Assembly (NCBI GenBank): GCA_013397455.1
Contig: VYZB01000016.1
Span: 2,753,179-2,817,178, forward strand
Origin: Crotophaga sulcirostris
Lineage: Eukaryota > Chordata > Aves > Cuculiformes > Crotophagidae
Reading direction: 5' to 3'
Length of the DNA stretch: 64,000 nt
Shown: positions 14,895-26,525 of the stretch, in pieces
Layout: each line of letters starts with the position of its first letter
How positions within the stretch are numbered: the first letter of the stretch is position 1
Program-made: the position numbers and the translations under genes
The notes under the pieces: generated by a model
The model's database searches: none
The model's input: only the letters and a program-made list of their open reading frames with translations
Told to the model about the DNA's origin: nothing

Positions 14895-17800
14895 GTACTA
14901 CCACTTGTTTAATATATTTCTGAATGCATTATTTCCATGAGAGCAGCATGTCACAGATTATTTTCATAGCTTTTAAAGATGCTTTTATATAAAAAATCAC
15001 CTGAAATTACCTTTTTTTCCTACCACTATTATGAAAATTCCATTTTAACTAAACTGAATAAAAAGTTTCTGTCTGTCATTTATCATACATCAAAATCACT
15101 GGATATATGATATTGTGTACTACCTTTCCCTATTTCTAGGTACTTGTAATGTTTACAAAGTTCTCCATGCATTTTCAACCTACATATCTGTTGACCTTGG
15201 CCTACTGCAGTTTAGAAGCAAAACATGACCTCAGAATGATCGTGTTTCATAGTATACTCAGTATTTTGATAATGACTAAAAAAAAAATGAAAATAATGAA
15301 GCTGACGTTCTGAGTTTAACAAAGACTATGTCTGTGTTTTCTTGTGCAGAATTTCTTTTTGTTCCCCTTGTTTTCTTGTTCATTTGCCCTAAAATATGAT
15401 ACTGACTAAACATAACTCTTTCCTCTTTGTGTATATGAGAACAAAGAAATATCAAAATGTAGTTGCACAGCAGAGGTGCTACAGAATAAAAAAAAAATCC
15501 CCTAAATATTGTCAGAATAAAGAAGTAATTATTTGGATTCAAGTATAATGAAAATATCAGGTGACATTTTCCCAATATTTAAATTCTCAAATTATGGGAA
15601 ATACTAAGTGCTATAAATCAAAAAAACATGTTTAAATGGGAGTTTGATGATTTAAACTAAACATTCACCTCCTGAAAGCAGAATTAGTAATCCATAGATA
15701 ATTGCCAAGAATTTTTAGCTAGTCTATAACTGAAAATTCTAGTGATAAGATTTTAATAAGAATCATAGACTATTTAGTTCACTGCTTAAGTGTATTTATA
15801 TTTAGAAATATTTTCCCAATGTCCCGCCTGAATCTCTTTACAGTAATGTAAAATCATAATTTCATGTCCGAATGAAAAAGAAAGATGGATTTGTGCTATC
15901 TCTTTGAAGATTGCTATCACATCTCTTCCCAATATTCTCTTCAACCGATATACCTACAGAAAATTATATAGTAATTTTACACACATTATTTCAGAGATAA
16001 CTTGGTGAATTTGCCTTTTTCAGCCATGATGCAAAAATCTTACAGAACTTCAGAACTTAAATCCAAGCACAAGCATAAAAGAGTTTTCATAAAAGTATAC
16101 ATTTGGAAAAGTCCCTGGATTGTGCTTAGTTAAGGAAATGCATGAATGTTTTTATTATATAAACAGTATGATGATAAATATGGAAACAGAATGAATAAAT
16201 AACAACAACTTGCTAAAATTAAATGAAAGTTCAGTACAAGAGAGTAAAAGGGAGTTCACTCTTTTTTTCACTTTTCAGCACACTGAAAACAATGACTGTA
16301 TTTCTGTATGAATGTTTCTTATTCATTTAATAATGTCCATTCATCAATAATTATTTTCTTTAACACTAAATGTAGTGTTGACAAGTAGTGCAAGTAAAGG
16401 ACAAGAAGATAAGTAGTACAAGCTGTTGTATGAGAATGGGTCAAGGGTTATAGCAATATATATTTTATTTTCTATAAAATAAGTGCCTTGGATTATCTTT
16501 CTCAAGTCTTTTATTTGTTTTATGTGTTTTATGCAAACTTTGGGCTGGTTGCTGGACTGAGGACTTCTTAAAGCAACTAATATTTTTATAAGGCTATTAT
16601 TTCTTAGTCCTAGTCCTGCAGTACATTTTCCTATCAACTGCGTAGGATATTAAACACATACATTTACCTTCATTTTTAATAAACATACATGTGAGTATCA
16701 ATCATACTGAAAAGTCCTCTCATGTCAGATTTTTTTTAATATATATTTTTTTTAAAAATTACATACCGAAAGATTTTTAGTTTATTTTAAGAACTTAAAA
16801 CTAAGCATTAGAATTGCCAACTTAGAATGCTACAAAACATTCCTCCAATGGAATGGTCAAATTACAAGCTGCGATTGAAAAAAAATGGGCTTAAAATACC
16901 TCACATCTTTAGTTGCTACTTAAGTTCTGATTGCTAAATAATAGGCATGGATATGTTTTTATAATTTATTCACTGCTAATATTCAATTATCAGCTCTTGT
17001 AATAATATGAACCAATAATTTTGCAGATATGAAAAAAGAAAAAAATATTCTGGCACATATTAAACATTGAAAAATATCTCTCTGAAAAGGTGATCACAAA
17101 AATTAATATTAACTGACATAATTTTGACTGATGTTCAAAAGACTGTATTAAAAACTATAATTTATATTTTTTTGGATCTTAAATACAGGGATACTGAACA
17201 TATACTAAATGAAACACATACTAAATGAAAATTTCTGTTGTAAATGCTGCATTGAGTTTCTAGGAGTTAAATGATTTTGAAAAATTTGGAGGTGACTATC
17301 CTGCCAATTGCAAAAGATATTGACTCCCTTGACTTTTGTCTGTCTTACTAGGGTACAACTGACTATCTCAAAATACTGTTTAAAAATCCTGTACATAACA
17401 GTAGATGCTGATTATTTAGAGAAGAGTCTGCTGTGCTTTCATAACTCTCACTGAAAGAATTTCAGTGAAGTACCTATGGATTTACAAAAACTATTCCTGT
17501 GTCCTAGACAGTTAACAAGTAAAATTATTTTCCATGCAAAAATGAAGTCAAATTTAGTGATGAAAATTAAGTTAGAATTCAGAATACCATTTTGCATTAT
17601 CAACATAATTCCAAGATTATTGAGAGCATAGGGAGGAGTTACACTGACATGTGACTGATGAGGTGGAAGTATGAGTGTGAGAGACATTGAAAACCATGAA
17701 TTTTCATAATATATCATCATTATGAAAACACCTGTGCTGAAGGACAATGTGCTTATACACAGAAAATTTCTTCTCTGTGGCTGACAGAATTTTCATTGTG

Positions 17801-18047
17801 CCCTGCAATGGTTATAAAGGAGGACAGTAGTGTCTGCTAGATAGAGTATTCGTAGACTATGTAAAAGCCTTCTACAAAGATAACATATTGCAGATTTTCC
17901 TAGCAAAAATGAGACTGGAGGAAATCTTCCCCTTCTTTCAAGTCATTGAACTGAAAAAGAGCCATTTCAGCAGCTAATTTTTAATGACTTTGCAGTTCTA
18001 ATCTTTGTTTGTCTGAAAGATGAAAGGTACTGAAGGTATTAAAAAAA
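14895..18047. other. AT-rich intergenic DNA
   Basis: AT-rich sequence with no repeat ends, RNA gene or spliced frame that I can support. Open frames here are short and overlap on both strands. Confidence 0.55.
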
Positions 18048-18360
18048 AAGTTATTAATGATCTAGATGGGACAAAGTGCATCCTCAGAAAGTCTGGAGAT
18101 GATACAAAACTGCTAAGAGTGGTTGATACATAACATTTGGAAGGACCTCAACAGGCTGGAGAGATGAGCCACCAGAAACCTCATAAAGTTTATCAAAGGG
18201 AAACGTGAAGCCTTGCACCTGCCTAGTAAAAATCCTGTACACCCATACAAACTGGAGGCCACCTGGCTAGACAGCACCTTTGTAAAAAAACACCTGCTGA
18301 TCCTGGTGCACATCAAGTTGAACATGAGACAGAACTTTGCACTTGCAGTAAAGAAAGGCA
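18048..18360 (+). mobile_element. Old internal CR1 fragment (ORF2 reverse transcriptase region)
   Basis: The text ATTAATGATCTAGATGGGAC followed by a GATGATACAAAACTG segment matches the CR1 reverse transcriptase block that codes for the NDLDEG and ADDTKL motifs. It is followed by diverged sequence like that after the ADD box (ACCTCAACAGGCTGGAGAGATG). The fragment lacks the 3' UTR and tail and is much more diverged than the other CR1 copies, so it is an old insertion truncated at both ends. The boundaries are approximate. Confidence 0.75.
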
Positions 18361-21094
18361 ATAGCTACTAAGGATAACTACAAATTTGGACTAAGGGGAA
18401 ATAAAAGATTGTCTATCTTAGCTCTAGACATATATATTGAAAGCAGGACAGTAATTGTATATAAGCTCAAAATATTACAGGTACTTATAAAAAATTATTA
18501 AAGGTTTAAAAAGTTTTGAAGCCTAAAATTCAAATGCCAGCCATTAATGTGGATGTAGATGATTGTAAATATCCACCATGGCCCAGTATTTAATTAGACA
18601 GTGATATTTTTTTTACTTTCATTCGTTGCATAGAATGGCATTAATTTCATGAACAAGTATTTAATAATATTTCTTCTTTATATCCTAGTTCTAGTCCTAC
18701 CATAATGACAGGTAGCTTAATTATTTTTTTCTTTTAATTCATCATGAAGACAGAATTATTTGCTTTTCATGTTTTTGTATGATGTCCATTGCCAGAGAAC
18801 CCAATATTTCTCATACTTCCCACCAGCTTGTGAGCTAACTGTATAAAATTAGCCCATCCGCAAAGCACAGATGTATTGAGGTTGGGTCTCAAATAGAAGC
18901 AAGGTCCTAATGTGACACAACCTGGGTGTCATTTTTAAAGTACTTTGCTCTTCTGCTGTTCGCAGCACAACTTTGATGTTTGCATCAGAAGTGTGTGTGG
19001 GTATACTCTGTGACTATTTTTGATGTGCTCAGTGTCATATAAGCACTTTCATCAGAGGCAGCAATGAATTCCAGTTTCCTGCCAAGAATCAGTAGAAAGG
19101 TGAGAAGCTGTCCCTGTTCATCTTGTTCGATAGCTTAGCTTGGTAGCCCAGAATACACAAATCCTCCTGGAAAGTCAGCCAGGTGTGTTTGACTCCATTC
19201 AAGTTAAAAAGAGCCTAGAAACCAGGTCTTTTCCTCCTAGCTTAGTGCTCTAATGACTAGATATACAACAAAGGCTATATTCTGGGCTGCAGAAGCCTGT
19301 ATCCTGAGTGAATAGAGGAGCCTACTATCCAACGAATCAAATGTATGTCCTTCAGGGAGTGGCACTAGGCCACCTGTACTCCTAGATTGCTGCTGAATTA
19401 CTATAAATTACTGAGGATCCTTCTCCTGATTTGTAGAACTCCTTTGATTCACTCTAAATTACTCTCTTGGGGCACTTTCTTCCTAATTTGACTCTTTAGG
19501 AAACTTACTCTCTTTCTTGATGTTGTCCTACTAACATAAGACATTGTGCCCCATGGCTTGCAAATGCCAGCAGAACCATTCTGTAGTTTTGTGTAAGTCA
19601 GTCCATGACTATATTACCTGTAATTTCTCTGAAAACACCATTCTGTTAAAGCAGAATTCATTGATATATTAAAAAAACCAAACAACAACAACAAAAACCC
19701 AAACAAGCAAGCAAAGAAACAAAAAAATAACACCCTACTTCTTGAAATGCTGGTCAGGTGTGATTTTATTTAAAAAAAATTAAAATTGTCAAGTTAAGTG
19801 TATTTGGAGCTACCTGTCTTGCTGAAAGCATGCTGATTGATAGTTCTCTGATTGTGATTTTTACAATTTAAACACCTCATTCACTCAGAATAGGTTTATA
19901 GGCTTAAGTGAAATTACTTTTTTTCCTGTGGCAGAGATCCAGCATATTTTACAACTGATTCACAATAAAAGCTCAGAACACAGCTCATCCACATACCACA
20001 TTTCACAGTGTTTACCTCATTAGTGCCAGTGGAGAAAGCCCAAGAGCCAAGACATTTTCAATATACTATTTTTCAATAACTTTACACAAACAGATTTTTG
20101 ACTAGTATAACATGTAGAATTAATGCATGTTGATAGCCAAAATATATCATTAATGCTTTCCTAACTGTTCTTTCCTTATTATCCTAATGAGTTTGCTTCT
20201 GGGTTGCTGACTTTCCTTGCTATCACACAACCAATTCCAGCATCACAGATTTTTATGGCTCTGTAGCATGACAAGCTGATTCTGCTTATAGGACAAGGGA
20301 AGAAAAGATTAATCATGTACGAAAAGATGTTGACAGAATCCTCCCCACTTGGTATGAAGGTTATTTGAAAAATAGAATTTTTATTTCTTGGCTGAGTCAA
20401 CGCACTTCTTTGCAGTTTATATGTGTAACAGTCAAGCCCAGTCCTGCTAAACACATGCTCTGCTTCTGCTGACATCAATGCTCAGCATTTTTCAGGATCA
20501 AAATCCAAGGTAACAAAATTAAAGATTCAATCCAACATGAAGCTGCCTCTTTTTTTGCCTTCTATTTATTTTTCTTTTTTTTTTTTGGAGTGGAGCTTCC
20601 AGTAAGGATTAAAATATGTTTGAACGCATTATTCCTGTCATATTTTATATGTACATATAAAACAATTAAGCCAAGAGTGACATTTCATAAACATGCATAG
20701 ATAATAATGCAGATAGGTCCTTGCTGAATAATACACTTAAACTGTACTAGTTGAGGAGAACAAGCAAGAACATAAGTCACTCCTGATTTAAAAAAAATAG
20801 TTAAGTAGTAATTCAGACATAAGAAGTCCTTTAATTGACAAGAATTTTAATCTTCAAAACTGTATTTATTGTGATATTATCAAACAACTTTCTCCTTTCA
20901 ACTTTTTCAATCGTCAGCTGACAGTATTGGTCATGTGTCTTCCTCTGACAATAATGTAAATAAAAAGTGGATAGTTTTTTAAAAAACACTAATAAATATA
21001 GATTTTTTTTTTGCCTGACATAATTTAGTAGTCTAAATATACTGAATACCTGTCCTATAGGATAATTCTTTCAGGATATCACTCAGTCTTCAAT
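18361..21094. other. AT-rich intergenic DNA with an A-rich tract
   Basis: No gene is supported here. An A-rich tract with AAC and CAAG units lies at about 19667-19735 and looks like low-complexity DNA. No retrotransposon could be recognised next to it. The sequence becomes richer in G and C only at about 21095, where the long CR1 begins. Confidence 0.55.
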
Positions 21095-21344
21095 GCACTT
21101 AGCAGCAGCAGCAGTACAACAGCAAGTTCTGTTGCTGAGCACTAGATTGAGGCAGACAGGGTGGTTCCTGGAGACAGGGACACCTGAGAAACAGTGGAGA
21201 GACACACCATAAGCCAGCAGCAATCACAAGTGAGGCCTACGCAGGTCAGACATTGCAAGGACCAACCACAGGAGATTTGAAAGGCCCTAGAGAGTACCGC
21301 CAACCAGGAGCATGGCAAGCAGGGCCTGGGGCATCAGCTAGGGC

Positions 21345-22095
21345 GTGGTTCGTAGTGAGGGCATGCGGGGCAGGCCCTGCAACCCGCCTGTAGGTGTAAA
21401 ACCCAGGGAAGTGCTCCAAGTCTCTGTTACAATGGTGGGCACTCACCTTAGAGCTAAAACCAGTGTTCCTACAGAGAAAGCCCCTGAGACGTCTAACATA
21501 TCCACCCAAACGAAACCAGTAGAAGGAGACTTTAGTACAGGCAGCAGGTAGAATAGAGTGCCTGGATCATTCTACTGGAAAAAAAGTACCTGCATAAGGT
21601 ATGCACAGGTTGATGATCTGTTGCATCAGGTGGCTGAACTGTAGGAAACTGAAAAAGCTGGCAGTATTAAAGGAGTCTGTAGCAGACACCACTGAGAATG
21701 AGATACTTCAGACCCTGGTGACCCACAAAAGCAGGACCCCACTTCAGTCTCCACCCTCCACCATCACAACAAAAAACAGATGTGAAGCTTTAACAGCAAA
21801 GTCTGCAAGGAGACTGTACCAGCAGCCCACAGTGGATATTGTAAAAAGAAACAAAAGAGTGTTCATAGTGAGTGACACTCTGTTAAATGACACTGAAGCG
21901 CTCATCTGGGAGTCATGAGAGGTATGATGCCTTCTAGGAGCTAAGATACCAGACATTTCTGAGAGGGTGCCACCACTCGTCAAGAGCACAGACTGCTATC
22001 CGCTGTTACTCTTTCGTGTGGGTATGAGTGATACCACAAGACAGAACCTGGGCACGCTCAAATAAGACTACAAAGCCCTGGAGGTGCAAGTGTAA
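21345..22095 (+). pseudogene. CR1 ORF1 remnant (esterase-like)
   Basis: Translation of the region is broken but keeps pieces typical of CR1 ORF1. RVFIVSDTLL at about 21860-21890 corresponds to the esterase block, where the family usually has GDSLL, so the catalytic-serine position is changed here. DTTRQNLGTLK followed by DYKALE lies at about 22030-22080, with a stop between the two pieces. In intact elements this protein binds RNA and has a lipase/esterase-like domain. Several stop codons separate the pieces, so no functional product is expected. Confidence 0.75.
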
Positions 22096-22544
22096 AATAT
22101 TGATATCGAATTTATCTTTTCCTCCATTTTACCAGTTTGAGGGAAGGGAGCAGCCAGAAATAGGCATATAATGCATGTCAGCTCCTGGCTACGTGGCTTC
22201 TGCCATCCTGAAGGTTTTGGTTTTCACAACAATGGGATGTTCTTGATGACCATAGCCTGTTAAGGAGGAATGGGATCCCCCTGTCTAGAAGAGGCAAGGG
22301 AATCTTTGGCAGCAGGCTGATCAACTTGGTGAAGTGGGCTTTAAACTGGAGGACTCAGAGGATGGGGTCCAAAATGGCAACACTCATGCCATTGCATCCA
22401 ACTGGGGAAAAAGCCAGGACAACCAGAACAGTGACAAATGTTCCTTAGCTGCCTCTCATGACAAGAACCAGAAGGCCAACTGTGTGTGTATGGTTATGGT
22501 GGATTCTCTTGTACCCCTTCAGGGAAACCTGCATGAATAATTAC

Positions 22545-23460
22545 CTGTCTGAAACGCCTCTACACCAACACACAGAGCATGGGGAATAAACAGGAAGAAC
22601 TAAAGATCTGTGTGTGATTGCAAGGCTATGATCTCATTGCAATTACAGAGATCTGGTGGGATAGCTCATGTGACTAGAATGTTGTCATGGATGGCTACAG
22701 GTTTTTTAGAAAAGATAGTCCAGCAAGGTGAGATGGTGAAGTTTCTTTCTATGTGAGAGAGAAACTGGAATGTATTAAGTTCTGCCTAGAGGTGGATGAA
22801 GAACAATTTGAGACCTTATAGGTAAGAATTAAGGGGTAGGCTATTATGGATGATGTTGCTGTGGGTGTTTACTAGAGGCCATCTAATCAGGAAGAAGGAA
22901 TTGGTGAGGTTTTCCACAGACAGATGGAAGTAGCCTCATTATCATGGGCCCTAGTTCTCACTGGGGGCTTCTTCAAGGATGTACTTGGAGGAATCCCATG
23001 GGTTAAGGCTCTAGAAGGTAGATGGGTTCAAGAGAGCTGGTTGATATTCAAGCACCGCTTCCTCCAAGCTCCAGATCAATGCATCTCTACAAGTGTTAAA
23101 TGAAGCAAAGACAGCAGGCTGCCAGCATGGATAAATAAGGAGCTTCTGGAAAAAAAATCAAACGAAAGAACTTTATAGAATGTGGAAAAAGAGACTGGCC
23201 ACTTCAGAGGAATGTTGTCAGAGTATGGGAGATGTAATGAGGAAGGCTAAAGCCCACATGGAATTAAATCTGGCAGGGGACAAAGGAAAAGAATAAGGGC
23301 TTTTTGTAGCAAAAAGAAGATTAGCGAAAATGGGCACCCACTGATGAATGAGGTGGGTGCCCTGGTGACAGAGAATATAGAGAAGGTGGAGTTATTGAAC
23401 ATTGTCTTTGCTTCAGTCTTTACTGCTAAGGCTGGCTTTCAGGAATCCCTGGAGGATTCC
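22545..23460 (+). pseudogene. CR1 ORF2 endonuclease remnant
   Basis: The broken translation reads LYTNTQSMGNKQEELKI, then an AITEIWWDSS block, and later AVGVY followed after a stop by RPSNQEE. These match the APE-type endonuclease that opens CR1 ORF2 and nicks target DNA for reverse transcription. At least six in-frame stops interrupt it. It ends near 23460 in INKELLEKK-like and NEVGALVTENIEK text, the linker before the reverse transcriptase, and is then cut by the inverted CR1 piece. Confidence 0.8.
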
Positions 23461-23479
23461 TCAGGATCCTGGAGGAAAG

Positions 23480-23668
23480 AGAGAATGTCTTTCAGTGAAG
23501 AATTTTTTCCTAATATCCAGCCTAAACCTGCCCTGGCGCAACTTGTGGCCATTTCCCCTTGTCCTATCACCTGTCACTTGTGAGAAGAGACCAACATTCT
23601 CTTTGCCAGAACCTCCTTTCAGGTTGTTGTAGACAGTGATGAGGTCTCCCCTCAGCCTCCTCTTTGAT
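23480..23668 (-). mobile_element. Inverted CR1 fragment inside the long CR1
   Basis: This segment reads as CR1 on the minus strand. TTTCAGTGAAGAATTTTTTC and CTAATATCCAGCCTAAACC, then AGAAGAGACCAACATTC and CCCCTCAGCCTCCTCTT, are the reverse complement of the last part of ORF2. It has neither the CR1 3' tail nor a clean 5' end. The host element resumes directly with GATACTGTCTCTCATAACATCC, after losing the first part of its reverse transcriptase. This arrangement fits a rearrangement or template switch better than a simple nested insertion. Confidence 0.82.
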
Positions 23669-24741
23669 ACTGTCTCTCATAACATCCTCATAGGTTGCTT
23701 AAGCAGTGTGGGTTAGATAACTGGATTAAATCAGGTAGTTTGAGGACTGGTTTGATGGCAGAGTTCAGAGGGTTGTGATCAGCAGTAGAGAGTCTAGTTG
23801 GAGACATGTAGCTAGTGGTGTTCCCCAGGGGTCAGTCTTTTTCAACATATTCATCAGTGACCTGGATGAGGGGACAGAGTGGACCCTCAGCAAGTCTGCT
23901 GATGACACAAAACTGGGAGGAATGGCTGATACACCAGAAGGCTGTGTTGCGATTCAGCAAGACCTGGACAGGCTGGAGAGTTGGGTGGAGAGGAACCTAA
24001 TGAAGTTCAAAAAAAGGCAAGTGCAGGGTTCTGCACCTTGAGAGGAATAACCCTCATGCACTAATACAGGTTAGCAGCTGAGCTGCTAGAAAGTAGCTCT
24101 GTGGAGGAAGACCTGGGAGTCCTGGTGGACAACAAGTTAAACATGGGCCAGTGATATCCTGGGGTGCATCAAGAAGAGTGTAGCAAGCAGATTGAGAGAG
24201 GTTCTCCTCCCCCTCAACTCTACCCTAGTGAGGTTGCATCTGGAGTGCTGTGCCCAGTTCTGGGCTCCACAGTTCAAGAAAGACAAGAAACTACTGGAAA
24301 GGGTCAAGTGGAGGGCAACAAAGATGAGGAGGGCCTTGCTCTTATGTGGAGATGCTGACACACCTGGGTCTGTTTAGGCTGGAGAAGAGAAGACTGAGGG
24401 AGTATCTTATAAAGGCTTATAAATATTTAAAAGTTGGGTATCAAGAGGATGGGGCCAGTCTCTGGACAAGGGGCAACATACACAAACTGGAACACATGTA
24501 GTCCCACCCGAACAGGAGGAAAAACTTCTTTACTGTGTGCATGACAGAGCACTGGAACAGGCTGCCCAGAGAGGTTGTGGAGTCTCCTTCTCTGAGGATA
24601 TTCAGAACTCACCTGGACATGTTTCTGTGCAACCTGCTGTAGGTGAACCTTTTTTAGCAGTGGGATTGGACTAGATGAACTCCAGAGATCCCTTCCAACC
24701 ACTTTGATTCTTTTACTCTCAGTTTCTATGGTTCTGTGATA
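23669..24741 (+). pseudogene. CR1 ORF2 reverse transcriptase remnant and 3' UTR
   Basis: An open stretch at 23775-24041 holds two reverse transcriptase landmarks: VASGVPQGS, and SADDTKLGG, the catalytic ADD box preceded by S in place of the usual F/Y. Downstream are the thumb-region blocks in another frame ([18 protein letters not shown]) and then the 3' UTR. In a live element this enzyme copies CR1 RNA at the nicked target. The N-terminal fingers are missing and frameshifts follow, so it is not functional. Confidence 0.88.
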
Positions 24742-26428
24742 ACACCTTTTGCAGATGATCAAGTTCCCTTAGATCTCTGCTTTCTTAACCGCTGACTATG
24801 GAAATATCACAAATATCACATCATCACAAAAATGTATGATTTACTTTTAATTTAAACTACAAATTGTTGTTAAATGTATATTTTAATTTTTAATGTAGCT
24901 TGCTTATACTTCAGGGAGTTGCTACAGAAAGTAGCATGGTATGCAATGAAAGCACATTCAGATGGTCTCTGATTTTGATGCTACTTCAGTAAAACAACAA
25001 AAATGGAAGTAAACTTACAATCCCCTCCAGAATAGTTGTTGTCAACCATGTCTAAATTAAAAAGATTGAACACTGTTCTGGGAAAAAAAGAAAGAACAAA
25101 GCAGTAAAGAGCACTTAGGGTTGTTGTACATGAAATGATACCTAAATAGTCATGTCTAGCCAGCCTAAATGGCAACATATCTCAGAGCTTATATAGTCAG
25201 CCGAGAAATATGTTTCTATAAACAGTTTTTACAATAGATGAGACTCAGCATTCCTGTGTCTGTTTTAATTCTTTTCAGTTCTAATCCTCTAGTTTCAACA
25301 TTTTCCAACACCCTTACTTTTCTTTCTTCATCCTTGCCATAGGATTTGCAAAGAAATTAGAAATTTTTTAATATGAGACCAGTTTGTTCAGCAAGTGTTT
25401 GAATTGCTTCTTCACAGGATAAATTTTCAAATGACAAATAGTGACTGAAGAGAATATTTAATTTCATCAGATCTATGTTTCATATCAAAACTCACTGATG
25501 GAGGGCAGGGGCAATGTTCTCCCATGAGCAAGCAAGGTATTTTCAGAAAAGTTCATTCTGTCTTCTTCACAAATACCTATATTGTAGCCATTGTCAATCC
25601 TGATAGATCACCAGTCTGAATCAACTTAGAAAGTTCTTAATTATACTCATGTGGACCACTGTGCAAAATAAACGCAAAACACTTTTGCTCAAGACCAGTC
25701 TCAATGTAATGTAAAAAGGCATATAATTTGTAGCTCATATACTAAGTTTCTACTAACACTAATTCAAGCCTACATGAATTTAAATAGCACTTGGGAGTTT
25801 TCTCTGAATTATTCAAAGTCATTATTTGGCTGCAGAATGGCATGATTATTTATATAATATTGAAATAATGAAGAAATAAAAAGCAGGTTATTGCTTTATG
25901 CTGAATGCATTAAGTATCATCTTCAGTATTTTAGTATTTCTCATAAGAACAGCATCCAATACCAGTCATTCAAAGAATTTAAAAATATAGCTTAGATTTT
26001 AAAAAATATTTTTTAATATTGAAACAGATTGTTTGCATGTGCTGTTCAGAGAACTGCTAAACTCTGTTTTCAAAATATATGCTGTCTGCAAAGCCCTTCA
26101 GATAGTGTGTCACACAAATAATTGCATAGAGCTGGGAAACTTTTAGGAGAGCGTCAAAAATGCAATCTGTATTCTTGTGAAGTAAACTTTGCTGTATCGA
26201 CTCTAACATTTAATTAAAGGAAATTGCTGCTAGAAATCTGACTATACATTTTCTAACAAATGCTGTAACTTTTCAGAAGAAATCAACCATGAGAAACTTA
26301 TTCTTTTCTCCTTTTGTTCAGATCTTTCTTTCCCTCTAGTTTATATTGCTAATGAAGTACACTCTTCAACTCCAAATGCAAGGTACTTTATAGCAGTTAA
26401 AAATGTAATACTCCAAAGTAAATGAAGT
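24742..26428. other. AT-rich intergenic DNA
   Basis: Unique-looking AT-rich sequence. I see no repeat, RNA gene or supported coding exon. Confidence 0.55.
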
Positions 26429-26525
26429 TGATGATGGGATGGTGTTAGTGTTGGCTTATAGGTTGGACTTGATGATCTCAGAGGTCCTTTCCAACCTTGT
26501 GATACTGTGATACTGTGATACTGTG
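26429..26525 (+). mobile_element. CR1 LINE 3' end with three-copy octamer tail
   Basis: A short CR1 3' end: GGTTGGACTTGATGATCTC, AGAGGTCCTTTCCAACC, then a tail of three GTGATACT units. The same 3' UTR and tail appear on the minus strand at 56895-57326, so both belong to one CR1 subfamily. Confidence 0.93.

Larger units (their letters stand above)
21095..24741 (+). mobile_element. Near full-length CR1 LINE, inactivated and rearranged
   Basis: About 3.65 kb of CR1 in genomic order: 5' region with a CAG-rich start, ORF1 remnant, ORF2 endonuclease and reverse transcriptase remnants, then the 3' UTR with TTGGACTAGATGAACTCC and a tail ending TCTATGGTTCTGTGAT. CR1 elements are about 4.5 kb when complete, and most copies are only a few hundred bases, so this is an unusually long one. 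Many in-frame stops and shifts show that it is dead. The centre of ORF2 is replaced by a piece of CR1 in the opposite direction at 23480-23668, and the reverse transcriptase N-terminal part is missing. Confidence 0.92.

Noticed and set aside
19667..19735. An A-rich tract as a processed-pseudogene tail
   Set aside because: No gene-like sequence precedes it and no flanking duplication is visible.
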